The position numbers and the translations under genes are program-made. Shown piece after piece: positions 1 to 5,374 of a stretch of 5,374 nt of DNA. This stretch comes from an uncultured Clostridia bacterium (lineage in GTDB: Bacteria > Bacillota > Clostridia > Oscillospirales > CAG-272), in assembly GCA_904502055.1 (NCBI GenBank), contig CAJGDZ010000124.1:1-5374 (forward strand), read 5' to 3'. Numbering within the stretch: position 1 is the stretch's first letter; the number at the start of each line of letters is the position of its first letter. The notes under the pieces are model-generated. The model worked only from the letters and a program-made list of their open reading frames with translations. It searched no databases and had not been told where the DNA came from.

Positions 1-471
1 GCAATTCCCGCGCCTCGCGCTGAGGTTTCCAAGTACGCTCCCAAGATGACCACCATGAAGATCGATCCCGACAAGATCCGCGAGGTTATCGGTAAGGGTG
101 GCTCGGTCATTCAGAAGATCGTGGCCGACACCGGTGCCAAGGTGGATATCGACGATGACGGTACCATCCACATCGCTGCCGTTAACGATGCACAGGCTGT
201 GGCCGCCAAGTCCATGATCGACGCGATCGTATTTGAGCCGGAGGTTGGTGCCGTATACTCGGGCACGGTTACCGGCATCAAGGAGTTCGGCGCATTCGTT
301 GAGTATGCACCCGGCAAGGAGGGTCTTGTTCACATCTCCAAGATCGCCAAGACCCGCATTGATAAGGTTGAGGACGTTCTGAAGCTCGGCGATGCCGTAA
401 AGGTCAAGTATATGGGTCTTGACAAGAAGGGCCGTATGGACTTCTCGATCAAGGACGCGCTTGAGGACTGA
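1..471 (+). CDS. pnp: Polyribonucleotide nucleotidyltransferase (PNPase), C-terminal part
   Basis: This is the 3' end of an open frame that enters from the left edge; about 156 C-terminal residues are visible. PNPase is a trimeric cytoplasmic exoribonuclease that degrades RNA 3' to 5' by phosphorolysis and takes part in mRNA turnover. What can be seen is the RNA-binding tail. A KH domain carries the GxxG loop (Gly-Lys-Gly-Gly at 91-102, in the context EVIGKGGSVIQKI), followed by the typical D(T)GAKVDIDDDGT stretch. An S1 domain begins near 241 (GAVYSGTVTGIKEFGAFVE, then GLVHISKI) and runs almost to the stop. The catalytic RNase PH-like domains lie outside the window. The protein ends right after the S1 fold, without the long charged tail seen in some homologues. 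Lysine is AAG throughout the visible part, as in highly expressed genes. The first in-frame ATG at 46 is internal, not a start. The next gene follows after 37 nt with no convincing terminator between. Confidence 0.96.
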   Translation, partial: AIPAPRAEVSKYAPKMTTMKIDPDKIREVIGKGGSVIQKIVADTGAKVDIDDDGTIHIAAVNDAQAVAAKSMIDAIVFEPEVGAVYSGTVTGIKEFGAFVEYAPGKEGLVHISKIAKTRIDKVEDVLKLGDAVKVKYMGLDKKGRMDFSIKDALED

Positions 472-494
472 TTTTTGCCCCTAAAAATCTTTTG

Positions 495-501
495 AAAGGA
501 G
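495..501 (+). promoter_or_regulatory. Ribosome binding site of the VanY-like gene
   Basis: AAAGGAG lies 7 nt upstream of the ATG at 509, an ideal Shine-Dalgarno position. It fixes this start and argues against an overlapping frame that opens at 492, inside the site itself. Confidence 0.8.
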
Positions 502-508
502 CTTCGCT

Positions 509-1555
509 ATGGCAGGAACGTCAAACGGCAGAAGGCCGACCGGGAAACCGACCGTACCGAACGGAAAAACCAAACCCTTTACCTCCGTCAATTACCGAGA
601 TACACGTCTTGCCAAAGAAAGACAGCGCAGACAGTATGAGCAGCAGAAGAAGGAGAAGATCGTCTTTGCCCTCTTCGTGGTTGTCATCATCGTGCTGATC
701 CTGATTGCCATTCTGGTCTTCAAGAAGGCGATCTCGGGTGGCGGAGCCAACGATACACAGACAGACACCGAAACCACGACCGCACCGATCGAGGAAACAA
801 CACCTCCGGTCGACGTGCAGGAGCTTGACCGCTTCCTCAAGGAAATGTGCGGAAAGGAGCAGATCCACACGGGTAACCTTCTCCTGGTGGATGCCTCGCA
901 TCCCTTCTCCGACACGGCAAAGCTTGCTGAAATCTACTTTGGACGCAACAAATTTCAAGGCGTTTATTCGTATTACCCCCCGGATTCCAGCACAAAGATT
1001 TCGACAACCGCTCTTGCAGCACTAAATCAAATGGCCGACGAGTTCTATGAGCTGACGGGCAATAACGATCTTTACGTGGACAAGGCATATGACGCCTCTG
1101 CCACGAACGATCACTCCACGGGACTTGCCTTCGATCTTTCGATCTACACCATCAAGCACGAGCATTACGAGTTGAATGACACGGCGGCCTCTTCGGATTT
1201 CGAGTGGGTATTCAACAATTACTACAAGTACGGCTTTGTAATGGAGTCTCCCGCGCAGTCGGGCGAGCGCCATTATCACTTCCGCTACGTGGGAATTCCC
1301 GTGGCAACGTATCTGTTCCGCAATGAGCTTACGCTCACCGAGTTCCTGACAAAGCTCACCGAAAGCCACGCCTTTGCTGACGGCAAGACCAACGCCACCT
1401 CGGTCACGACCGATGACGGTGCGGTCTATGAGTTCTATTACGTCGAGGCGACCGGCGGCGATATGACAAGCGTTCCCGTTCACGAGGATGCGCTCTTCTT
1501 CGAAATTTCGGGCGATAACCAAAACGGTTTTGTTGTTACTGTACGTATGAGTTGA
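509..1555 (+). CDS. Membrane-anchored VanY-type D-alanyl-D-alanine carboxypeptidase (peptidase M15B)
   Basis: A 348-residue protein of the M15B/VanY zinc peptidase family, whose members trim the terminal D-Ala (or act as L,D-carboxypeptidases) on peptidoglycan stem peptides outside the membrane. Residues 1-50 are strongly basic (about 14 Lys/Arg against 4 acidic), then one hydrophobic helix spans about 51-71, giving an N-inside, C-outside anchor. A Thr/Glu/Pro-rich linker follows (about 80-100), then the peptidase domain. The first zinc motif is present as H202-S-T-G-L-A-F-D209, matching SxHxxGxAxD except that Ser is Asn. The second is E253-R-H-Y-H257-F-R-Y-V-G, matching the family's E-x-x-H-[FY]-R-Y-V-G except that Glu is one residue too far from His. 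About 85 residues follow, ending in YEFYYVEATGG and ISGDNQNGFVVTV, an extension I believe is shared by clostridial relatives. The gene sits 37 nt after pnp and before a strong terminator, so it is probably the last gene of that transcript. The family is secure; the exact substrate and full activity are not. Confidence 0.88.
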   Translation: MAGTSNGRRPTGKPTVPNGKTKPFTSVNYRDTRLAKERQRRQYEQQKKEKIVFALFVVVIIVLILIAILVFKKAISGGGANDTQTDTETTTAPIEETTPPVDVQELDRFLKEMCGKEQIHTGNLLLVDASHPFSDTAKLAEIYFGRNKFQGVYSYYPPDSSTKISTTALAALNQMADEFYELTGNNDLYVDKAYDASATNDHSTGLAFDLSIYTIKHEHYELNDTAASSDFEWVFNNYYKYGFVMESPAQSGERHYHFRYVGIPVATYLFRNELTLTEFLTKLTESHAFADGKTNATSVTTDDGAVYEFYYVEATGGDMTSVPVHEDALFFEISGDNQNGFVVTVRMS

Positions 1556-1573
1556 TCCAAAAAAACAAAAACT

Positions 1574-1605
1574 AAGAGCAGAAACACTCGTTTCTGCTCT
1601 TTTTT
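1574..1605 (+). terminator. Intrinsic terminator after the VanY-like gene
   Basis: A perfect 12-bp stem (AAGAGCAGAAAC at 1574-1585 pairing with GTTTCTGCTCTT at 1590-1601) with a 4-nt loop ACTC continues into a run of T up to 1605. It starts 18 nt after the stop codon. An A-rich tract just upstream (1559-1571) would also give a U-run on the opposite strand, but no minus-strand gene ends here. Confidence 0.92.
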
Positions 1606-1676
1606 CGTTCCCCCTTTCCAACTTTGATTTATCGGGGGATATGCCTTCTGTGATATTCCATTCGCACTTCAATTTT

Positions 1677-1682
1677 CAGGAG
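1677..1682 (+). promoter_or_regulatory. Ribosome binding site of the DHHW gene
   Basis: CAGGAG lies 5 nt before the ATG at 1688. The spacing is short but acceptable, and the signal-like hydrophobic N-terminus directly after this ATG supports the start. Confidence 0.7.
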
Positions 1683-1687
1683 TATTT

Positions 1688-2815
1688 ATGAAATCCAACC
1701 GTTTTTTGTGTTTTCTTTTTTTCGGACTGCTCGTGTTTCCCGTCTGCCTTATCTTTTTGTGCCCGACCGAGGATTTTTCCCCAACCGAAAACCGTATGCT
1801 TGCCACCTTTCCCGCCTGGGATGCCCGCTCGTTTTTTGACGGAAGCTACGCGGAGGGAATCGGCGATTTTCTTGCCGATCGTATGCCCTTGCGCGAAACT
1901 CTTTTGCGCGTCAAGTCTGCGTCCGAGCTTTTGGCAGGTCGGCGACAAAACGGAAACGTGTTTTTCGGCAAAGACATGTACCAGATCAAGCGGCTGGAGG
2001 AATGCGACCTTGAAATGCTGAGACAAAATAAGCAGGCGGCCGAGAGCATTGCCGCGCATTTGGAAAAAAGCGGGAAGCCCGTGACTGTCCTCTATGCTCC
2101 GCGTGCCATCGACGTCCTTGGAGACAAATTGCCAAGCGGCTATCCGCAGAGCGCGGCTGAAAAGCCGTGGACGGTCTTGCCGCGTTCTCCCCTTTTTTCC
2201 GTTTTAAAGGAAAAAGCAGCTCGCGGCGAGTCGGTATGGTACCGAACCGACCACCATTGGACGGCACTCGGCGCGTATTACGCCTACGAATTTCTCGGAG
2301 ATTCGCTCGGCTATACGCCGCTTCCGCAAAACGCTTTTCGCGTGGAGACCGTCAAGGAGGATTTTTTTGGGACCAGTGCCTCGGCATCGCTTTTTCCCTT
2401 GGCAAGGCCCGACACCATCGTGCGCTACCGCTTTGAGGGGGACACGGATTTCACCGTTGTCGACCTGTCCACGGGCAAAGAACGAAGAGGGTTTTATGAC
2501 GACGAAAAGCTAAGCACCGCCGATGCTTACGCCGCTTTTCTCGGGGGAAATTTTGCACACCTTCGCATCACAAAAGACGGATCGGAAGGCCGGCCACTTT
2601 TACTCATAATAAAAGACAGCTACGCCAACTGCCTCGTTCCCTTTTTGGCGCGCCATTTTGATATCGAAATGCTGGACCCCCGCTATATCCGCGGTGCCTC
2701 ATACGAAATACCGGACGGGATCACGGCGAAAGAGAACTACGCCGGAGCCCTTCTGCTGTGGAACGCCGAAACGCTCTGCAGCGACGCCGGGCTGCTCCCC
2801 TTCCTTTCCGAATAA
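1688..2815 (+). CDS. DHHW-family protein, AlgX/AlgJ-like SGNH-fold envelope protein
   Basis: A 375-residue protein matching the DHHW family, found mainly in Bacillota. Its relatives in the AlgX/AlgJ group are extracytoplasmic SGNH-fold proteins involved in O-acetylation of surface polysaccharides. A hydrophobic N-terminal segment (about residues 6-25) acts as signal peptide or anchor; no good lipobox is seen. The usual entry motif FSPTENRMLATFP (30-42) follows, then a region with DRMPLRE like the family's D..P.R. The name-giving D188-H189-H190-W191 precedes TALGAYYAYEFLG. Near the C-terminus K309-D310-S311-Y312-A-N carries the likely nucleophile Ser, followed by PFLARHFDIEMLDPRYI. Ser311 with Asp188 and His190 would form the SGNH-type triad by analogy with AlgX/AlgJ. 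Codon use differs from pnp and ackA (many TTT and mixed AAA/AAG), suggesting modest expression. No MBOAT acyltransferase gene, the usual partner, is in view. The family is confident; acetyl transfer is inferred and the substrate unknown. Confidence 0.85.
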   Translation: MKSNRFLCFLFFGLLVFPVCLIFLCPTEDFSPTENRMLATFPAWDARSFFDGSYAEGIGDFLADRMPLRETLLRVKSASELLAGRRQNGNVFFGKDMYQIKRLEECDLEMLRQNKQAAESIAAHLEKSGKPVTVLYAPRAIDVLGDKLPSGYPQSAAEKPWTVLPRSPLFSVLKEKAARGESVWYRTDHHWTALGAYYAYEFLGDSLGYTPLPQNAFRVETVKEDFFGTSASASLFPLARPDTIVRYRFEGDTDFTVVDLSTGKERRGFYDDEKLSTADAYAAFLGGNFAHLRITKDGSEGRPLLLIIKDSYANCLVPFLARHFDIEMLDPRYIRGASYEIPDGITAKENYAGALLLWNAETLCSDAGLLPFLSE

Positions 2816-2841
2816 AAAAAGAGCCGATCGGCTCTTTTTTT
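2814..2841. terminator. Shared bidirectional terminator between the DHHW gene and tmcAL
   Basis: A perfect 28-bp palindrome: seven A, then GAGCC-GATC-GGCTC (2821-2834), then seven T. Read on either strand it gives a GC stem with a 4-nt loop, an extended A-U base and a U-run, so it can stop transcription from both converging genes. It overlaps the last two bases of the plus-strand stop codon (2813-2815) and the minus-strand stop codon (2840-2842), so it fills the whole space between the two genes. Confidence 0.93.
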
Positions 2842-4024
2842 ATAGCATAATCGCGCCGGTGCGCAGATATTTGCCGCCCTCTGCCACCTTGGGCAGACAA
2901 AGCGAATACAGCGCATCCGCTTTTGCGGAAAGCTCGGCCTGTCTCCTCACGGCATCAGCATTCTCGGGATGCTTTTTGCAAAGCGCCTCAATGTCCGAGG
3001 GCTTGGTCAGAATCGGCAAATTCTGCTTTCGAAGCGAAGCCAAAAGCTCACGCCCCGCTTGATTTGCCCCCAGCACCGTGCTGTATGCGATTCCGCGGTC
3101 AAGATCATCCCAAGCAACGCCAAGCATCGCGGCCAGTATGGCGCGCCGTATGGTGGCATCGGGATAGCGCTTGGTAGCGCATTTTTTTGTCATTTCCTCA
3201 AGCGTGCGGCTCTCCATTGCCGCGGCACAAAGTCGATGCTCAAGGCCGTTTCCCAAACCCACGATGTGCGAAAGTGCCCCAGGCGCAGTCAAACGAAAGA
3301 AGCTGAGGACCGCTCGCTCGGCATTTTCCGCCGTGGCCGGTGCCTCTCCACGCTCCTGCGCCGCTCTCAGCTCCGAAAAAGCAAAATCGGGCATATAAGC
3401 GCCGACGCTCTCTCCCTCGGCCAGCGCCTTGCGAATTGCCGTTGCCGAGGCAAACGGAGAAGTCCCCAGCGCTTGCGATCCATAGCCGTCTCCCACACGA
3501 ACAATGGGCTCCGGCGCCATTTCTGTATTCCGCCGCCTTAAAGCACAAAGATATTCCACCGCAAGGATGTCGTTCGGCTGCAGCCTCTCGCCCTCTCCCA
3601 GAAGCGCCGCAAAATGCGCCGCGGCACTTCCCTCGCGCGCATCCATCGCCTCTTTTCGCTCAGCAAATTCCTGCGAGAGCACGCGATCGGCAAGCGCGGA
3701 CAGCCGCGCAAGATCTCCGCTCTCCGACCCGAACACAAGAGTGCTTGTCCCCAGCATCGAAAGAATGCTCACACCCGCCCCTGCAAAATACGCCGCACTC
3801 GACGAGCAAAAGGGATACGGAAGCTCGAGAACCAGATCGGCGCCGCCAACAAGCGCCATCCTCGCTCTTGCAAGCTTATCGAGGATCGCAACCTCGCCAC
3901 GCTGGGTAAAAGGTCCGCTCATCACACACACTACCGCGTCGGAGCGCTTTTTAGCCTCCGTCAGCAGATACGCGTGCCCGTTGTGAAAGGGGTTATATTC
4001 GCAAATAATGCCGCTGATATTCAT
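2840..4024 (-). CDS. tmcAL: tRNA(Met) cytidine acetate ligase (formerly YlbM)
   Basis: A 394-residue protein, close to the family's usual length of about 400. TmcAL activates acetate with ATP to acetyl-AMP and transfers the acetyl group to the wobble cytidine (C34) of elongator tRNA-Met, giving ac4C, which sharpens AUG reading. The N-terminus carries the nucleotidyltransferase signature G-I-I-C-E-Y-N-P-F-H14-N-G-H17 (HxGH class), then VMSGPFTQRGE (34-44), GADLVLELPYPF (61-72) and FGSESGD (98-104), all aligning well with Bacillus YlbM from memory. SATAIR (193-198) and, near the C-terminus, KRYPDATIRRAILAAMLGV and VLGANQAGRELL are further family marks. I chose the ATG at 4024, not an upstream in-frame TTG at 4045, because AAGGAG lies between them and MNISGIICEYNPFHNGH is the conserved start. 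It converges on the DHHW gene and diverges from ackA. Confidence 0.95.
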   Translation of the reverse strand: MNISGIICEYNPFHNGHAYLLTEAKKRSDAVVCVMSGPFTQRGEVAILDKLARARMALVGGADLVLELPYPFCSSSAAYFAGAGVSILSMLGTSTLVFGSESGDLARLSALADRVLSQEFAERKEAMDAREGSAAAHFAALLGEGERLQPNDILAVEYLCALRRRNTEMAPEPIVRVGDGYGSQALGTSPFASATAIRKALAEGESVGAYMPDFAFSELRAAQERGEAPATAENAERAVLSFFRLTAPGALSHIVGLGNGLEHRLCAAAMESRTLEEMTKKCATKRYPDATIRRAILAAMLGVAWDDLDRGIAYSTVLGANQAGRELLASLRKQNLPILTKPSDIEALCKKHPENADAVRRQAELSAKADALYSLCLPKVAEGGKYLRTGAIML

Positions 4025-4035
4025 TTTTATGCCCT

Positions 4036-4041
4036 CTCCTT
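4036..4041 (-). promoter_or_regulatory. Ribosome binding site of tmcAL
   Basis: AAGGAG on the minus strand, continuing into AGGG, lies about 11 nt upstream of the ATG at 4024 (less if the downstream GAGGG pairs). It excludes the TTG at 4045 as start, since that codon lies upstream of this site. Confidence 0.75.
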
Positions 4042-4062
4042 GCAAAAAGTTGTGAAAAACAC

Positions 4063-4091
4063 TTGAAAAAAGAAAACTTTTGTAGTATAAT
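4063..4091 (+). promoter_or_regulatory. Sigma-A type promoter of ackA
   Basis: A -35 box TTGAAA (4063-4068, one mismatch to TTGACA) is separated by exactly 17 nt from a perfect -10 box TATAAT (4086-4091). Transcription should begin near 4097-4100, leaving a leader of about 30 nt that contains the ackA ribosome site and little else, so no riboswitch fits between promoter and gene. Confidence 0.88.
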
Positions 4092-4112
4092 AGTTTGTCA
4101 ATATTTTATTAA
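4084..4112 (-). promoter_or_regulatory. tmcAL: Possible tmcAL promoter overlapping the ackA promoter
   Basis: On the minus strand a -10-like TATACT (4089-4084) lies 17 nt from a -35-like TTAATA (4112-4107, four of six matches). The -10 shares bases 4086-4089 with the ackA -10, so the two promoters would be back to back and mutually exclusive at any moment. A perfect minus-strand TTGACA (4101-4096) is also present but has no good -10 at 16-18 nt. The predicted leader to the tmcAL ATG would be about 53 nt. Confidence 0.4.
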
Positions 4113-4114
4113 TT

Positions 4115-4120
4115 TGGAGG
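4115..4120 (+). promoter_or_regulatory. Ribosome binding site of ackA
   Basis: TGGAGG lies 8 nt before the ATG at 4129. The frame stays open upstream to 4063, but that stretch is the promoter itself, so this site fixes the true start. Confidence 0.88.
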
Positions 4121-4128
4121 ATTATGTC

Positions 4129-5340
4129 ATGAATGTACTCGTAGTAAATGCGGGTAGCAGCTCGCTCAAGTATCAGCTTTTCGACACCTCGAACGATACC
4201 GTTGTCGCAAAGGGTCTTTGCGAAAGAATCGGACTTGACGGTGCTATTACCCACAAGCAGCTCCTGGCCGGCAAGGAATATGCCGCTAAGGTTCCGATGC
4301 CCACTCACACCGATGCCATGAAGTACGTTGTTGAGGCGCTTCTGAGCGCTGAGCACGGTTGCCTGAAGAGCATGGATGAGATCCACGCCGTTGGCCACAG
4401 AATCGTGCACGGCGGTCCTTGGTTCTCGCAGTCGGTTCTTCTGACCAAAGAGGTGTTCGACACGCTGGATCAGAGATGCCGCGACCTCGCACCCCTTCAC
4501 ACGGGCGCACACCTTCAGGGTATTCAGGGCTGTCTTGACGTTATGCCCAACACCCCTCAGGTTCTCGTATTCGACACCGCGTTCCATCAGACCATGCCCG
4601 AAAAGGCCTACATGTACGGTATTCCCTATCAGATGTATAAGGACTACGCCATCCGCCGTTACGGCGCACACGGCACCTCTCACCGCTACGTTGCCGGCGA
4701 GATGATTAAGCTTCTGGGCGGTAAGGCTGAGGGCACCAAGATCATCACCTGCCACCTTGGAAACGGTTCCTCGATCTCTGCTGTTAAGGACGGTAAGGTC
4801 ATCGACACCTCGATGGGCTTCACGCCTCTGGCCGGTGTCATCATGGGTACCCGTTGCGGCGATATGGACCCCGCTATCGTTCCCTTCATTATGAACAAAG
4901 AGGGCTTTACCCCCGATCAGATGAACGAGTTTATGAACAAGAAGTGCGGCTTCCTTGGAATTTCCGAGGTTTCGTCCGACTGCCGCGACCTTGAGGCCGC
5001 AATCGCGGACGGCAATAGCCAGGCAAAGCTTGCTATGGACGTTCTGGGCTACCAGATCAAGAAGTACATCGGCTCGTACACTGCCGCTATGGGCGGTCTT
5101 GACGCCATCGTGTTCACGGCAGGCATCGGTGAGAATACCGCTTCGCTCCGTGCTATGGCTCTTGACGATATGGAATACTTCGGCATCGATTACGACAAGG
5201 AGCTTAACAGCAAGACCTTTGGCCGTCACGGTGTAACCAAGCTTTCCACCGACAAGTCGCGCGTACAGATCTATATGATCCCCACCAATGAGGAGCTTAT
5301 GATCGCAAGAGACACCGAGGCTCTTGTAAACGCAAAGTAA
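4129..5340 (+). CDS. ackA: Acetate kinase
   Basis: A complete 403-residue cytoplasmic enzyme of normal length. It interconverts acetyl phosphate plus ADP with acetate plus ATP, the last, energy-yielding step of acetate fermentation. Seen in order: VVNAGSSSLK (5-14), GHRIVHGG with catalytic R91, LAPLH with H124, VFDTAFHQTMP with D149, RRYGAHGTSH with H181, the phosphate loop HLGNGSS (209-215), MGTRCGD with R242, GIGENT (333-), and NEEL (387-390) holding the probable metal-binding Glu. All core residues known from the Methanosarcina enzyme are therefore kept. Four less constant spots differ from the usual form: HGGP for HGGE, HTGAH for HNPAH, TPLAG for TPLEG and RCGD for RSGD. Strong codon bias and a near-consensus promoter point to high expression. 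pta, often just upstream in clostridia, is not between tmcAL and ackA. A hairpin follows 14 nt after the stop. Confidence 0.97.
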   Translation: MNVLVVNAGSSSLKYQLFDTSNDTVVAKGLCERIGLDGAITHKQLLAGKEYAAKVPMPTHTDAMKYVVEALLSAEHGCLKSMDEIHAVGHRIVHGGPWFSQSVLLTKEVFDTLDQRCRDLAPLHTGAHLQGIQGCLDVMPNTPQVLVFDTAFHQTMPEKAYMYGIPYQMYKDYAIRRYGAHGTSHRYVAGEMIKLLGGKAEGTKIITCHLGNGSSISAVKDGKVIDTSMGFTPLAGVIMGTRCGDMDPAIVPFIMNKEGFTPDQMNEFMNKKCGFLGISEVSSDCRDLEAAIADGNSQAKLAMDVLGYQIKKYIGSYTAAMGGLDAIVFTAGIGENTASLRAMALDDMEYFGIDYDKELNSKTFGRHGVTKLSTDKSRVQIYMIPTNEELMIARDTEALVNAK

Positions 5341-5354
5341 GCATTTTCCAATCG

Positions 5355-5374
5355 GCTGTCACAGACGTGACAGC
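5355..5374 (+). terminator. Hairpin after ackA, probable terminator cut by the window edge
   Basis: GCTGTCAC (5355-5362) and GTGACAGC (5367-5374) form a perfect 8-bp stem with loop AGAC, 14 nt after the ackA stop. The window ends at the last base of the stem, so the T-run that would prove a terminator cannot be seen. The preceding ATCG suggests the stem may go on. Confidence 0.6.

Noticed and set aside
470..489. Inverted repeat GATTTTT / AAAAATC right after the pnp stop, a possible terminator.
   Set aside because: The stem is 7 bp with a single G-C pair, and only four T follow. It is too weak to call and it sits just before a good ribosome site.
1610..1638. CCCCC and GGGGG runs 19 nt apart, a possible regulatory stem.
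   Set aside because: Only five G-C pairs with a large unstructured loop; likely chance.
1022..1672. A 216-codon minus-strand frame opposite the VanY-like gene.
   Set aside because: It is in register with the real codons and opens upstream of the terminator hairpin, with no family resemblance.
1606..1676. A promoter for the DHHW gene in the 82-nt gap after the terminator.
   Set aside because: One must exist nearby, but candidates are poor: TTGATT (1624-1629) has no -10 at 16-18 nt, and TTTCCA (1615-1620) with GATATG (1638-1643) matches only weakly. I could not choose one.
4043..4045. TTG as an alternative start of tmcAL, adding seven residues.
   Set aside because: The Shine-Dalgarno site lies downstream of it and conservation begins at the ATG at 4024.
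3340..4066. Several plus-strand open frames of 150-190 codons opposite tmcAL.
   Set aside because: They overlap each other and a clearly conserved gene; their composition (Arg, Ser, Pro, Ala-rich) is typical of shadow frames.
4666..4668. Ala180 in AckA where the Methanosarcina enzyme has a pocket Phe, suggesting a wider acyl pocket.
   Set aside because: As I recall, E. coli AckA also reads YGAHGTSH here, so this is an ordinary bacterial form.
4027..5229. A 400-codon open frame on the minus strand opposite ackA.
   Set aside because: It is the exact in-register reverse complement of ackA codons, has no ribosome site, runs into the ackA promoter and resembles no family. It results from codon bias.

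Overview
The window looks like a chromosomal housekeeping stretch from a low-to-mid GC member of the Bacillota, most likely a gut-type Clostridia (Oscillospiraceae-like or a neighbouring uncultured order). The pointers are strong AGGAG-type ribosome sites, the clostridial tmcAL/ackA neighbourhood, a single-pass membrane VanY-type peptidase and a DHHW-family protein. The lineage is inferred from gene families and signals only. There are no mobile elements, CRISPR arrays, rRNA or tRNA genes, or other signs of an accessory island.

Layout, left to right: (1) the 3' end of pnp (PNPase KH and S1 domains) runs in from the left edge. (2) 37 nt downstream on the same strand is a membrane-anchored VanY-like D,D-carboxypeptidase, probably read through from pnp and closed by a strong intrinsic terminator. 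(3) After an 82-nt gap comes a secreted or anchored DHHW-family (AlgX/AlgJ-like SGNH) protein. (4) It converges on tmcAL, and the two genes share one 28-bp perfect-palindrome terminator that touches both stop codons. (5) tmcAL (minus strand) and ackA (plus strand) diverge from a 104-nt spacer holding a near-consensus promoter for ackA and, overlapping it, a plausible promoter for tmcAL. (6) ackA is complete and is followed by a hairpin that ends exactly at the right edge of the window.

Functionally, PNPase turns over RNA. The VanY-like and DHHW proteins act outside the membrane on the envelope. TmcAL uses acetate and ATP to put N4-acetylcytidine on the wobble base of elongator tRNA-Met. AckA makes acetate and ATP from acetyl phosphate, so the products of AckA are the substrates of its divergent neighbour. 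I found no clearly new multi-gene system. The points most worth a second look are the shifted catalytic glutamate motif in the VanY-like protein, the tmcAL/ackA shared promoter and acetate link, the DHHW gene with no visible acyltransferase partner, and the stop-to-stop shared terminator.
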